Positions 23,401 through 36,236 are shown, counted from the stretch's first letter. The stretch is DNA of 64,000 bases from Tethya wilhelma (GCA_964030475.1 CAXIPT010000022.1:68822-132821), one strand, 5' to 3'. Program-made: numbers and translations. Notes: a model not told the origin generated them from the letters alone.

Positions 23401-23778
23401 AAAACACACGCACCTAATTAGCTAATTTTTGTTCATTGAATCTTACCATAGCACACATTAGCTTGCTAGATTGAGCACTCTCTACTGCATGCTTTGTAGC
23501 AGCAAAAAGAAAGTTTTCAAAAGTTGCTCTGTATTAATTTCTAATGACTGCTAAGCAGTGTTGCTAAAGTAAGTATGCAAAAAAATATATAATTAATGTA
23601 TTTTTATACCAAAGCGTAAATTTTTTGAGTAAAGAAAAAAAAAAGCTTTTTGTGAACAAAATGGAGGACTTGATCGATATGGTAAAAAGGTTTTACATGC
23701 AGCTCGCACAAAGAATTACAATCTAATTGCTCTTCCTTTTGTTTACACTTTGGACTTTTTTTGTGTTTTATTATAATA

Positions 23779-24143
23779 CCGTAGAGTTGGGTTATTAAGC
23801 GCATGCATGCGCTTATTGGGATATTAGTGAAAAAGTATGCGCTAAATAACGAGGTGCGCCTAATAACGAGGGCTAACGTATGACCACGGCTCCAAATAAA
23901 TGACGTCATCAAACAGAAATCAATTGCGCTAGCGGTGCTAGAGCTCTAAAAGCAGAGAAAAGCTGCCTTTTCTAAGTGAAATTGAAGGCCAAGTAGTGAA
24001 AGAAAGCGTTATTCATGGCTGTCAGGCTTGGAAAACTATGTGAACATCCAGTTTATAAACTTTGCGCCTGTTATTAAAGGTAAGTGTAAGAAGACAGTAT
24101 GCGCCTATTAGCGAATGTGCGCCTAATAACCCGACTCTATGGT
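23779..24143. mobile_element. Inverted-repeat MITE (accgtagagttgggttatta ends)
   Basis: The left end accgtagagttgggttatta is matched by the inverse, cctaataacccgactctatggt, with internal gcgcctaataac repeats. About 365 bases. Confidence 0.8.
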
Positions 24144-24298
24144 ATTCGTGTTCTGTTTGGTCACTTGTGTCATCAAAAGTTAGTTAAGGTTTGAAATGAG
24201 GTGCAGTGTTAAACAGTCATGTGTCAGATTGACTTAATTAGCTACATTATAATAATCCTTGAGTAAAATTCATATTCAAACCTCCTCTTCTTTCACAG

Positions 24299-24554
24299 AA
24301 TTCGAGGTGCTAGCAGACAACAATTTTTGACAGAAGTATTAATACAAATTGGAAATGAGCCTGGCCATGTGGCTCTGAATCATTTAATCAATTTGCTGCA
24401 GTTTAGTGTACCTCATTTACTCGAGGTTCTTCATGGTCAAGCACAAGAAACTGAAGATATTAAAGCAGTTGAAGCCTTTGAGAAAAAAATAAGAACGTTT
24501 ATCGCAAAAAATTGCCCTCAAGATTGCTTATGGCAAGGAATGAACAGCATGACG
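24299..24554 (+). CDS. RNF213: RNF213-like exon 7 (arm)
   Basis: The acceptor is cttctttcacag and the donor is catgacg|gtaaac. It completes a Lys codon from 21603 and then reads IRGASRQQFLTEVLIQIGNE through LLEVLHGQAQETEDIKAVEA to WQGMNSMT. It leaves in phase 0. It has protein-like composition with long predicted helices. A CA/GT microsatellite follows in the intron. Confidence 0.82.
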
Positions 24555-24676
24555 GTAAACTAAATTTTGTATGAATATATGCAGGCCTATTTTATGCCAG
24601 ACAGTGCTCAGAGTGGAAATGGGATAATTAATATGTTTATAATTAAGCCTCGGTGTGTGTGTAGCACATGCAGAGG

Positions 24677-24683
24677 GTTATGA

Positions 24684-24727
<44 letters not shown>
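24677..24727. repeat. (GT)n microsatellite within repeat K
   Basis: About 20 GT units inside a K copy that spans roughly 24647-24850. Confidence 0.85.
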
Positions 24728-24729
<2 letters not shown>

Positions 24730-25167
24730 GTCTGTTACTAAAGAACCACAGCTCTATTGTCAAATTTGGAAGTACAACGTTCATGTATCAATATTATCTT
24801 TAAAATGATTGTGTGCAAATTGCTGTAGTTTCTAAGATCTCAGGCGCGTGTGTTATCTAGAAATACAGTAAAGCTTTTGCCTTGAACTGTGATGTATGCA
24901 GGAGATGGGTTTTTTTTTATATCTGCTTGGGCAGGTATTAACTGCTTGTATTGAGATGATATTAATTTTGGTTGTGTGTTGGTTTGACCTGATTTATTTA
25001 ACTGATTTGAAGAGATTATGCCTAGGTTGGCCAGTGCTGCTGCCACTAATAAATACCTAATCTGCTTACTGGGGCTTCAGTTGCATTGTATAGTTTTACA
25101 TATTATTGCCTGATTGTCTTCTTTTAACAAGTATATAGTGAATAAAATTCATAAAAATTAGCATGCA

Positions 25168-25676
25168 GTCTAGCAATGGGCACTGCTGTATAAAGTATGG
25201 GAACAAGGCATGTTGCAGTTTTAGCTCAAAACCCTTTGGTTAGATTGCAAGACGTGGAGATAAAAATCGTAAAAATTAAAAGGTTTTGCAGGTTCTAGTT
25301 TTTGTTAAGGCTTATTTCTGATCAAAACAAGTATCCAGGAATGTATATAGTATCTATGAAAAGAATGTACTTTGTGCAGTTAAAGTTGGTTCTACACTCT
25401 CTGGTTCTCTGGAAACTGTTCAAGTAAGTCAGCCAGTAGGTACGCAAGTACATGTATGTTAAGGTAACAAAATTGCACTGTTGTGGCTTTCAAATAGTAC
25501 TTTTCATGAGTGGTCAGAAAAGTGTCAGCTCTAAGCCTTAAAATTAATGGAATTATTAATCTGACATAGAAAGCCTCTGAGCAACTTTAAAGACTTGCAT
25601 GGCTTTGCTTTGCTAGATTTTTTGGTAATAAACACTTTGAATTGTCTCTATGGGACAGTCGGCCCATTCCTACCAT
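25168..25676. mobile_element. Family A/B element, reversed and degraded
   Basis: A B-arm remnant (agcaatgggcactgctg) is followed by A-type sequence ending tctatgggacagtcggccca. Confidence 0.6.
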
Positions 25677-25768
25677 ATAATTTATATATATATACATAAT
25701 ATATTACGTATGATATAATTATACTTCTGCTAATTTTAATACCACTTGTCTTTATTTTTTTTTCTCAG

Positions 25769-25834
25769 AAAGCTATGGCACAGTGTAAGAGTGAGCATCG
25801 GCTCCAGACATGTTTAATTGATGTAATAGTAGAT
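25769..25834 (+). CDS. RNF213: RNF213-like exon 8 (short)
   Basis: The acceptor is tttttttctcag and the donor is gtagat|gtaagtc. Twenty-two codons, KAMAQCKSEHRLQTCLIDVI then VD, phase 0 on both sides. It is too short to recognise alone; support comes from strong splice sites and phase. Confidence 0.7.
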
Positions 25835-26111
25835 GTAAGTCTATATTGTTAAAAAAGTTACCACAGTGATTATACTTTTCTGTTTATGCTTGTGTATACA
25901 ATACCGAGATATACGGAATATTTGGTTGGTAATAATTATAATTATAGTATTTTTTAAATTTTTCATGTGGTTTAATTTTCATCCCTGTAGATACTAGTTT
26001 CACCATTAAGTTTTCATACCAATTAAGTTATATTAGTAAACCATAAATGTATTCCCAATCTAAATATGCCTTAGGAAAGTAACAAGGCTCTGTTACTTAG
26101 ACCATAGATAT

Positions 26112-26823
26112 TAGATAATTAGGGCACGGGATAGGAAACAAAAAAATTAACCCGCTTACTCCCTGTCCAAAAAAACAGATGTAAATTATATAAGCGTTTA
26201 AGCTAGTTTGACAGCTACCATAGAAGCTATGTGTTTGTTCTTGTAGAGATTCGCTTTTTTGATAGACTAGGCACTGTTCCAGTAGTCAAAAGGACATCTA
26301 GTAGGGACTATTCCATGTACAAGCTTAAAAGGTTGATCTTTACATATAACATTTTCAAAGGTGAGTGCAAGCTCTTTCTTGGAGCATATACAGCTTCAAA
26401 AAGTAGCAACAAAATAGCGGGAAGAAATAAAAACTTCAGCACTGTTTTACTCTTTTGTAATGTTCTGACGTCCACGTAACCTAGCTGGTTCTATGTAAGA
26501 CACTATATAATATGCAAAAAATATGTTTTTACTGCTGTATGAGAGTCTTCTCGCTTCAAAAAGCTTCATAAACGCTCAACGTATTATGGTTTATGGTATA
26601 TTCACAGCTTTTAGCAGCTCGCTAGGACATCTCTTTAGCTTGTGCAAGTAATAACCACGGTCAGCTTGATAACTGATATCTGTCTAACAAATACTCTCAG
26701 CCGTTAGCACTGGACTATGGCCGCCATGCGGCAAATTTTTTCCCTAAACATTGGACAAGGAGTGGGCAGCTGCTAAAGTACTAGCGAAATACGGGGTTTC
26801 CTATCCCGTGCCCTAATTATCTA
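26112..26823. mobile_element. TIR element (tagataattagggcacggga ends)
   Basis: A perfect inverted repeat of about 28 bases, tagataattagggcacggga plus taggaaac, against its inverse at 26796-26823. 712 bases. Its longest internal frame (82 codons) has no recognisable domain. Confidence 0.82.
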
Positions 26824-27732
26824 TGCTTAGACAAGGGCTTTGGGACGGATGAGGCTATGTGTAAAACTCTACTGCTCTGGCTCAAAAATACCTTAAATAA
26901 AAAAATATTTTTATTATGTCATCCAACGATTACGGTGAAGTATCATAAGTTGTCCAAGGCACATATTGCATGAAGCCGCAGGCAGGGACAAGTGTAATAC
27001 TACACCTTGACAATGAGTTGCCGGGATTCCCTGTAAACATTGGATAATTGATTTGTTAAACTCTGTACGCATGCACAAAATAATTATATTCAAGCTAAAA
27101 ATATTACACAACAGGAATTGAGTCAACTAAGTACTATAGATTTTTTGATAGTATCAAAACTTGGCTAAGATATCATTTAATAAACTATAATAATATTACT
27201 ATATAATATTATATCTATCTAAAAACAAAAAACATTCAGTGATCAGACTCGGACTTTCAGATATTGTGCATGTCACATTGCTGGCATATGACTAACTGAG
27301 TCAGTCAGTGCATGCAAGATCAAGTTCTTATAGGTCAGCTAAATGCCCTGTAAAGACTACACAATATTTTTGTGTATTTTTTTTAGTCATCACTTTAATC
27401 CTAAGATTGTATATAAGCTCTTTCTTCCTTATAGTAATCTACAAAAAGTAGCCATAAATCAATCATAATAACTGTCATAACTTGTAAAATTAATATTTTT
27501 CATAAACTTTTGTTGGCAGCTCTATACGGTCCTAAAATTGTCAATTAATTTACAGACATGCAATGATCATCATATTATGACCAAAAAAGGGGTATGTACT
27601 CTGGTTGCTATATAGCTACTTGTGGAGCGGGTATCTTAATATTATTCCTGGTCCTAGTCCTTAATCTACCCGAGTTATTTTTTCCCCAATATAGTGTAAT
27701 AATCTACTACCTAATTTATTGGTTCTCTATAG
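26824..27732 (+). other. Intron, nothing recognised
   Basis: AT-rich with short frames only. No repeat boundary seen. Confidence 0.4.
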
Positions 27733-28352
27733 GCAATGATTCCTCAAACAACACATCTAGCGTTTGATAATTCCTTGGAGAAAGCATTGATTTTTGCTCA
27801 ACAAATACTAAGTGCAGATGGAAGAGCAAGTTGTCTTTCTAAAGTATTATCAGAACAAGATCGTTTTTTGATGATGGTTATTACCAAAGTTTGTGAATGC
27901 TGTAGCATACCTGAAATTTTACGTGCTGATAGGTCTCAAATAGCTACTCTTCAGAATATATCTACACTTACACTGCTCTTCAAGAATCTGGCAAGAAAAC
28001 ATCACTTAGAGAAACCGTACTTTGAACATCTTCTCAAATATTTTAGAATTGATGAATATAATCAATACGCAGTACAGTATTTGTCCTGGATTGGAAGAGT
28101 ACAACACTATTTTAAACAGTTGAAACACATGTATGATCATGGTTCTTGGAATTACGAAGAAGTAATCAACTACCAGAGGCAGGATGTAAAGTACAGTTTA
28201 AAGGCTTTAGCAGAGGGAGTGTGTGTTGCTGAACTGGTTTTAAGTGAAAAACAAATTAAAAGCTATGCAAAGGACTTTCAGGAGCAATTGGAGTCTCTGG
28301 ATTCTATTCTAATAAAGAAGGTACAAAGTGATGCTGCAATAGGTGATTCTTG
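27733..28352 (+). CDS. RNF213: RNF213-like exon 9 (helical linker)
   Basis: The acceptor is ggttctctatag and the donor is gattcttg|gtaagtt. About 206 codons read AMIPQTTHLAFDNSLEKALI, later LLKYFRIDEYNQYAVQYLSW, and end SDAAIGDSW with Trp split by the intron. It is rich in Leu, Lys, Gln and Glu, consistent with stacked helices. It is not a known domain on its own. Phase 0 in and 2 out match the neighbours. Confidence 0.85.
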
Positions 28353-28514
28353 GTAAGTTCATTTTGATTAGGTGTTTAATGGGTGGAATTTTGGGGTGCC
28401 ATGAATAGGCTTGTTTTCTTTGAAGTTAGTCATAATATCCTTTATGAGAGAAATATGTATTTTAAGGCATTCTAAATCAATGTCATCTTGTAAGTATAGT
28501 TTTATAAGTGTAGA

Positions 28515-28870
28515 CATTAAATTAAATGGCTACCATACGGAGAAGGCCCTAGCTTTTCGCCTTGTATCTAGCTGCTCCTTGAGAGGTACAAAAAACTGAT
28601 GGCGAAATTGAGTGACCAGAACGAAACCATGTTCGTTCATTCAAGAATCAGTGTCTGAATGTAGGTAGTCTCTGAGAAAAGTTATAAGCTAAGGTAGTAG
28701 TAGAAGAAGAAGAAGAAGAAGAAGAAGAAGAAGAAGAAGAAGAAGAAGAAGAAGAAGAAGAAGAAGAAGAAGAAGAAGATGGAGAAAATTGAAGGGTTTG
28801 GCATAATACTTTAGTTATAGTTTTAGGTCATAATTTTTGGCTCATTAGAAAGAGAAAGAGCTAAATAGTA
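28515..28870. mobile_element. Family D element, 5' portion, with (AAG)n
   Basis: It starts aaatggctaccatacggaga and includes a long (AAG)n tract at 28702-28778. Its hairpin end (aagtacccagtaattacc) is displaced to 29680-29700 by the element at 28890. Confidence 0.65.
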
Positions 28871-28889
28871 GCTTAAGAGCTTATGTACA

Positions 28890-29595
28890 TTAAGGATTGG
28901 GAGTAACGCGCACACGCGCAATGCGCTTAATGAGGAATGTTTATGCAAATTTTAACGTAAATGATCACGTGCGCAAGTTAGAGCCTGTACTACACCAACT
29001 TATTTAGAGCCAAATTATACTAAACATTAAAAGCGGTGATGTTGCTCCACAGTTTAGCTAGGTTTTTTGTGTTTAAAGTTTACCTTTTAGATACCTTAAA
29101 AATATATTTCAAGAAGGTAAGTAAACCGTTGTGTTGTAGATAGATATAGCTGGTAAATGTTCTTGTGGTTATTTGTTTTTACTAGATTTTATGGAATAAA
29201 GTTCTTACATAAGAATGGTAGCCTAGCTTTTCTCCTCCTGATAGTTTAGGGTAACCAAGTAAAGAATACTTTCTAACATGTTAAACTTACCAAATTCTTA
29301 AATCTTTTTTTTTTTTTTTTTTTTATATAAAATTTCTGCATGACAAATATGTACAATGCAAGGATGCTTCATCACTGCTTTTTGCAAAATGTACTCGTGA
29401 ACAGTTTTCGTTTACGTGGACCACATGGCTAATAATTAATCAGTGGGTGTGGTTTTTAATGATTTCCAGCTTCCTTATACAATGGTCTACCCAAATAATT
29501 TAATTGTTTGTGCATTTCAGCTAGGAGTTTTGTTAGGGAGGAGGTTGAAAGTTGACCATTTTTATATGCTGCAGACCAGCTGCCCCAGTCCTTAA
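28890..29595. mobile_element. Inverted-end element, family I, copy 1
   Basis: It starts ttaaggattgggagtaacgc and ends tgccccagtccttaa. It shares cgcgcaatgcgcttaatgag with copy 2 at 45652. The internal 78 bases at 29469-29546 are inverted relative to copy 2. It sits inside a family D copy. Confidence 0.75.
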
Positions 29596-29984
29596 GTCAC
29601 TTGTGAGGCCTTTTAGAGCCAAGTGCTCAGTATTTGCAGAGTTTTTGTATTGTCTTAATTGGCCATCCAAGCCATTACTAAGTACCCAGTAATTACCTTA
29701 TACAGCAAGTACTAAAATTTCAATCTCATGTAGGTACATCTTCTTTTTGTATTGTCTCTTTAAAGACATATACATTTTCCTTTTGTGATGCAGCTAAGCA
29801 TCTTATATGCTAACTATAGTGCAAGCATTACTGCTCTACTGCAGCTTTTAGTTATTAAAAACTATAATAAGCTAAAAATATTTTTAACATCTAAGGCTTG
29901 TTTGTAACTAAGCAACAACGCTTACAAATGCAATGCTATGGCTACATGTAGAGTAAAAATTTCATAAAAATTAACCCTTTACGT

Positions 29985-30640
29985 AGGAATAGGCAGTGCT
30001 ATAAAGTAATGAAAGAAGGCAAGTCTCTGAATTTCAGCACATGACTACTTCATTTTCATTACTAAACCAAGTCAGTTAGAAATTGGCAGCTTATGATTCT
30101 GAGTCAATGCATGTTTCAAGCAATCACTTATGTGCTAAATATATTTGGTTGATTCAGAAATAACAGACAACTAGGCAAACAGCTCTGAGACTTTGACACA
30201 AAATGAATTAGTCATGTGCCGAAATTCAAAGACTTGCCTTGTTTCGTTACTTATTATAGCACTACCCATCCCTACACCTCTTGATTTTTATGAAATTTTA
30301 CTATACTTAATTGTTTATTCAAGTTTTCAGTTTTTCAACACAAAGGTGCTTAATGCTTTCAGAGACTGGTCAGTTCATTAACAAGGCCTTTTGTTTGTCC
30401 CGAAATCGTGTTCAAGTAGGTCAGTAAGGAACAAAGAAAACAAAATTGCACTGGTTAGGCTACCCACTAGCACTCTCTTCAAGAGTGCTCTGGAAAGTTT
30501 CTGTGAGTTTTCTTGCTGTACAGAGTTAGAAAACTGTCTGAGGAAGGTGTCTAAACATATTTAAAGGCTTAGTTACCTTTCTTTGAGGCTTGAGATAAAC
30601 AGAAACATTTTGTATTGTGTCTATGGGACATTTGGCCACG
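29985..30640. mobile_element. Family A/B element, reversed
   Basis: The B palindrome is at about 29985-30285 (gtaggaataggcagtgctat and inverse). It ends cattttgtattgtgtctatg before the lost hairpin. Confidence 0.72.
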
Positions 30641-31006
30641 TATGATAATATAGCCTAAAATATCCCTGCATCTATATGGCAAGTTTCAAGCTTGTGACTG
30701 GAAAGGCTATGGAGAAAAAGTTACTCTAAACTTCATAATGATTATCCTTATGATTGTGACATCTGGTCGTTTAGGTATACTGCTAAAGCCACACCCCTTC
30801 AGGAGTTGCAACTCAAACTTTGTATTATAGTAGAGAGATACTTTATCTATTTACACTGGAAGTTAAAAGTTCAGTGCTAAGACGCTTTGTCTAAACAATA
30901 GTGCTAACAGTCATACTATGCAAAAGTGCCTACTTTGCAATTGCGTGTATTGAATTTTTTAGTATGCACTTATACTTCGCAGGTATATTTGTGTCCGGTG
31001 TATTAA
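30641..31006. mobile_element. piggyBac-like MITE, reversed, 5' truncated
   Basis: It matches the reverse of copies such as 44974 (ttcaggagttgcaactcaaa, aagacgctttgtctaaacaa) and ends at a TTAA (31003-31006). Confidence 0.65.
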
Positions 31007-31620
31007 CCGATTATACACTGAATTCTTTTGAAGTGAATACCCCGGCAGAACTTTCTTGTAAGATCTTACTTCAAAAAAAGTCAAGATCTTGCAAGAAACT
31101 AGCTACAAAATTTTCCGTCTTACAAGAGAAATGGCCACTTTCTTGCATTTTCTTGCAAGATCCAGCAAGAAAACAATTTTCTTGCAAGATATTGACTTTT
31201 TTTCGAAGTAAGATCTTACGAGAAAGTTCTACCTGAGTAACGTCATCCGCAAAATCAAATTTATAGCAGCTAAGCCTTATTTTTTTTAATACAAAAAAGA
31301 TTAAGCAAAGTTCTTTTTATCATGCAGCTATTTTTAGCTAGTGAACCAGGCTTACAAAACTGATGCTATAAAGCGTAACTATCCCTGTAACTACATAGCA
31401 AGTTTCAAGCCTATCCTCTGAAATGTTATGGAAAAAATGTCGCTCCAAAACCTATAGTATCGTGATTGCAAAAATCGTGATCGACAGCTAGTTGCTCAAC
31501 GATTAGTACTGCCACGCTTTACAATCAGTTCTAATTCTGACCTATTCGTTTAGTATAGAATAGTCCCTTACCTATACATATTATGAAGTTTAAAGTTTAG
31601 GGCTAATTGCAAGTTTGGAA
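31003..31620. mobile_element. piggyBac-like MITE interrupted by a smaller MITE
   Basis: It starts ttaaccgattatacactgaa, sharing TTAA with the preceding element, and is interrupted by 31040-31237. The right end is degraded. Confidence 0.65.
31040..31237. mobile_element. Palindromic 198-bp MITE with TA duplication
   Basis: The ends ccccggcagaactttctt and aagttctacctgag are inverted, with repeated tcttgcaagatc-type units inside. TA lies on both sides (31038-31039, 31238-31239). The host sequence gtgaa-TA-acgtcat is intact in sibling copies. Confidence 0.78.
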
Positions 31621-31839
31621 TGGTGCATAATCTTTGTGTTGATTGAATAAAAATTATGCTATATATTAACATTTGTCTAAACTGCCAACCATACAAAGCC
31701 AAGTAACTCTGGACATGCTGTGGCCACAAGCTTCCAATGATGGTCAACATAATCCTAGCTGAATGCACCACTGATTCTAAGGCAGTAGATTTGGAAAAGC
31801 ACAGTGTGCTATACATAATATGACACTCATGCACTCATG

Positions 31840-32095
31840 CTTGATGCTCAGGCTCACCCCAAAGAAAATTAAATAGTGTGCATGCATGTGGCCTCAAAGC
31901 TTAAGCTCAGAAACATTGAGAAGGTTCAGTTCTCAGAAACTATAGAATGCTACTTGTAGATAATCTCGATTAATTTACCTTGGTATGCTACGTTTGAAGA
32001 CTGGAGCTGCTGTTCTTGAGTTAGTGAGGAATAAACCAACACACACACACAGAACATGCACATAACCACTGCATGGTGTACATGCGCACTAAGAG
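31840..32095. repeat. Dispersed repeat K, inverted, with (CA)n
   Basis: It contains acacacacacacagaacatg followed by catggtgtacatgcgcacta. It ends about 95 bases before the exon acceptor at 32190. Confidence 0.5.
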
Positions 32096-32189
32096 TTAAA
32101 AATTAATAAAGCTATTTGCATATTGTCAAAATTATTTTGACCAAATACTGTTATTCTATGTTAATTACTTGCTGCATATTATTGTACAG

Positions 32190-33339
32190 GTGCACACTAA
32201 TCAGTTTGCTCGGAGTGTATGGAGTTCAGCTAGATCCTCCTTTGCAAGTCAGAATTATGAACAAAGTTTCATTTCCAACTGAGATTGGACCAAAAGACCG
32301 AGTCACATGGGACAAACCCGAAAGTGAACTTCAAGTTGTTCCTAGACCTGAATCAAGCAAGAGTTTGCCATGCAGTGGTGTATATTTAAGGGTTTGCAAG
32401 AGTGTGGCACTTTACATGCTAAAAGAACTACATATAGATTTAAATAAATATCTTCAACCTATCAGTCCATATCTTGATGCGTTAGTTCAGTTTCAGTTCC
32501 ATCCTTCCAGACTCTTTGTCAGTTACAAACATTATGTGTCACAAATTTCCACAACTAATGTAGAATTTAGCATTGAACATCTTTCTCATATATTATCTAA
32601 AACAAAAAATCTTTTTTTGAAAGTGCTCGATGAAACTGCTACTTATGAAGAAATTACAGCTAATGGCAATGTGGACATAAGTTCTCTTCAAGTCGATGTT
32701 GAGCTGGAGAACTTGCTTTACTTTGTTGGGAAAGAAACTAAACAATTAGATGGTTTAATTGCATTGGAGTGTTTTCTGAAACTTTTTCAATTTCCAAAAA
32801 CTTTAAGCTGTATCTTATCAGTGTGTGAAACGTTTGGTCTAATAAACTGCAAGGGAGATTCAAAAGTTTCTACATTGCAACAAATTTGTGATGAGTTCGC
32901 AACCGATGACCAAAAATGTAGATTGACAACAACTAAAGCAAAACAGCTCTGGAAAAAAGTGGAGGAATGTCTTGATTGTATATCTTTGAAAGATTTAAGA
33001 AAAGTGCAAGTACTTTTTGAAAAAGCTAATCAAAATGTTGACTTCTTCCGGTTTCTTAAGGATCATGGCTATCTAGATGACAATGGTGAACAATACTTTC
33101 GTGAGCAAATTCATTTAATAACAGCTCAGCTACAGCAAGAGGAATATGATGATATGGTTATCAACCACTTGTTAGCTGCATACAATTACTTTTCTGTGTT
33201 TGCTGATTCAAACCAGTCATTTGCTGTGTTACTTGAATCAGTAGCTGCTTTGGACATTGCTACTGATAGTGAACTTATCCAAATCAATACAGTGAAGAAC
33301 AACATGCATCTAATTCAATTCTGGTTTTCAAAAGCAGGA
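32190..33339 (+). CDS. RNF213: RNF213-like exon 10, largest exon (linker)
   Basis: The acceptor is tattattgtacag and the donor is gcagga|gtaagt. About 383 codons. It completes the Trp split at 28352, reads CTLISLLGVYGVQLDPPLQV, passes VLFEKANQNVDFFRFLKDHG and ends LIQFWFSKAG. The upstream ATG at 32116 lies in intron sequence and is not a start. The exon is alpha-helical throughout and fits the long arm and linker that precede the AAA ring in RNF213. No enzymatic motif is present. Confidence 0.87.
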
Positions 33340-33487
33340 GTAAGTTGTATTTGATATATGTGTATGTTTATGCAATTGATGCTAAAATTTCATCATTATC
33401 ACATGGACTTGCTAGCTAAGTAGACACCATAATGTTTGAATTCTGAGGTAAAAATTCAGATTTTCCAATCATTTGTAGTCATATTAT

Positions 33488-33900
33488 TCCAGTACGGTAG
33501 TACCTGGTCGACAGGAATGGTATACATGCATACATGTATATAGATGGCCCATTAGTGCAATACAAATATTTTTACAAACAATTCCGTACAAACTGACTGC
33601 TTTGTGCCAAAAGGCCTCTAAAGCTACTATTTATCTCACAACCATTAAATCTATCATTAAATTATTTAAAGTACCTAACTAAAGATGCAAACCTCGAGTT
33701 TTTTGACCATCTTCTTATTATTCTATGTTGGCCACACTTTTGTCAGGCATTAATTGCTTACTTTCAGGAGCTGATTCTTGAATGAATAAACTTATTTATT
33801 GTATCTTTACCATTGTGGCATTAGTTTTGTGTTTCTTGTTCATGCACTATATACCAGACGAAAAGCCTGCACCTTCTCTCCATATTTTACACGCATGCAG
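33488..33900. mobile_element. Family D element
   Basis: It starts ttccagtacggtagtacctg and then gacaggaatggt; the remainder matches other D copies (gcccattagtgcaatacaaa). Confidence 0.7.
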
Positions 33901-34134
33901 TATTTATGAGCTCCTTAAGAATTCTACTTGACGTCCCTTAATCACCCTTTACCATGCACACATGCAGACAAATATGGAATCGACAAGTTACTTAAATGTT
34001 TCTGAGCATGCTAAACATTGAGTAACTATGAGCATCAACACAATGGCAAGCTCAATTCATATATAGGATTATTTTTTAAAAATGCTGAGCCCAAACAAGT
34101 AATGAAAAAAAAAGCATGCAAACATCGGAAATGT

Positions 34135-34390
34135 AATCGTAGAAACAGGAATGGCTGTAAAAAATAAGGTAACAAGATGGAATGACTGATAGACAATACT
34201 ATGTGTAAAGAAATCTTCCTATGGAGAAAATGAGGGACTCAACATGAAAAAACCAGGAGTATTATATTATGCAGACCACACAGAATAATTTCTTTTCACA
34301 TTATCAAGCAGCCATTTCATCTTGTTAGCAGTTGGCCATTGCTGTCTCTAATTACTTGTTAATTTTGATTTTGCTGTGGTATAGAAAGCG
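34135..34390. mobile_element. Palindromic MITE, family E
   Basis: The arms acaggaatggctgtaaaaaa and agttggccattgctgtctct are inverted and degraded. Confidence 0.6.
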
Positions 34391-34557
34391 TAGGAGACAT
34401 GCTTGAGTCAGCAATATTTTTGCCAGACTATAAACTTTGCAAGTATAGCCTCTAAACATTGTCAACAAAACAACACCTATATGAATGGCAGTCTCTCATA
34501 ATAGGCACTTTTTATTCGATCTGTGTTCAGTCTCCGTCTTTTTGTACATGATATTAT

Positions 34558-35640
34558 CATACGTACGGTAGTACGTATAGTAAGAATGGGCTGCCTGTCC
34601 CATAGACACAGTACAAAATGTTGGCCATTATAAAAAATAAAATTAAACCTTTAAGGCTTCTTAGAGGCTCTTATTGACAGAGTACCAACTGCATACAAGG
34701 CCTCAGCTCACAGAAACTTTCCTCAGCACTCGTAGAGAGCGCTATATTGGGTAGCCACAATAGTGCCATTTTGTTCATCTAACTTACGTACGTACTTACT
34801 TCCTAACTGACTTACTTGAAAAGAATTTCCAGAGAACCAAAATGTGTTGAGTCAACTTTGACAGCACAAAATAATTTCTTTTCATAGGTACAGTACTACA
34901 TAACATTCCTTGATACTCGTTTCAATCTTAAATAGGCCTAAACAAATAATTACAAAGCTTTGAAACTTGGTGTATAAATTCATGTATTTCAATGCAGCCA
35001 TCTTTGTATGTAGGGTTCAAAGGTTATCTATCCACATGGCATTATTGTGTGGATGCGCATTAGTCTCCTCCAGCATAATGTAGCTGCTTTTTTGTAGGGA
35101 CTATAACCTGTCTCTGATAGTCACCACACTGTAGTGTTAAAAAAGGTGAATGAAATGAAAAAAAAAAAATAATAAATTAAAAAAAAAAAAAAAAAAGAAG
35201 TAAAAAAAAGAAATGAGTAATGGAGCAATGGGCAGTGCGGTAAAAAGCATTGAAACAAGGCATGTCTCAATTTTGGCACATGACTACTTCATTTTTTATG
35301 CCCAACTCGGCAGGCATGCAGTCTAGCCTCTTAAGTTGCCTGTCATGTTATGGTTTACTCCACTGCTTAGCCAACTGATTAGTAGAAATTTGAACCAATG
35401 CAAATGATTAGTAGGAATTTGAACCATGCAACGCAAATAAATTATAAGCTATGGTAATATATTATATATATATAATAGTACAGATCTTTGCATTTATGAC
35501 ACTGAGGATCCTTATTAGGGATGGAGAATAAATCATCAAAAATGAAGTAGTCATGTGCTGAAATTGATACATGCCTTGTCTGAATGCTTTTTACTGCACT
35601 GCCCATTCCTATGCTACTCAAATTTTAAATGTTTAACGTG
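34558..35640. mobile_element. Composite foldback element A/B
   Basis: The A hairpin is at 34558-34580 and the B palindrome at about 35220-35615 (caatgggcagtgcggtaaaa and inverse). A poly-A-like tract lies at 35157-35200. Confidence 0.8.
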
Positions 35641-35857
35641 CATCTTAGCTCTTTGTTCACAAGGGATGACCTAAAATTGAAGAAGCTGATAAAGGTTTTT
35701 AAGTGTTTTTGTGTTTGGTCTCTTTCAGGTCTCGTTTAGTATGCCACTCATGTGACTGCTAGAATAGGATCTCATTATTAAAGAAAATATTTACGAGGCA
35801 AGAGCCTCCATTACAAAAATGCACAATATGAATAGCACAAGTAGTATTCTCAATACA

Positions 35858-36236
35858 CAGGGCCGTAGGAAGCGGTGCGGCAGGTGCGGCTTTGGCCGCA
35901 CCACTTTTTTGCTTGTGAAATATGGTAAAGGTTAATTGTTTGCAATTATTTGGGAGTTCGGCTGCAGTGTAGTTGGCTGCAATTCTGCATGATTTAAAGC
36001 GCCTGTGTGCTGCATATAGCTGTAACAAAGTGGCTATCTAGACAAATTATAGAATTAGCTACTTATTCAGTGAGTAAATGACCTGAAGTTTGTGACGCAT
36101 GTGGCCGGCTGGCCATGGCACGCGTATTTCAAGCCATACGTGACAATTAATATCGGGTCACGCCCACACCACACCCACTTTGAGCCCCACCCACATCCTG
36201 TGCCTCACCACTCTGAAGCAGCCTGCTACGGGCCTG
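35858..36236. mobile_element. TIR MITE (cagggccgtaggaagc ends)
   Basis: Left cagggccgtaggaagc and right gcctgctacgggcctg are inverted. About 380 bases, GC-richer than its surroundings. Confidence 0.7.

Noticed and set aside
23604..23912. 102-codon minus-strand frame
   Set aside because: It overlaps a MITE end and AT-rich intron sequence with no protein-like features.
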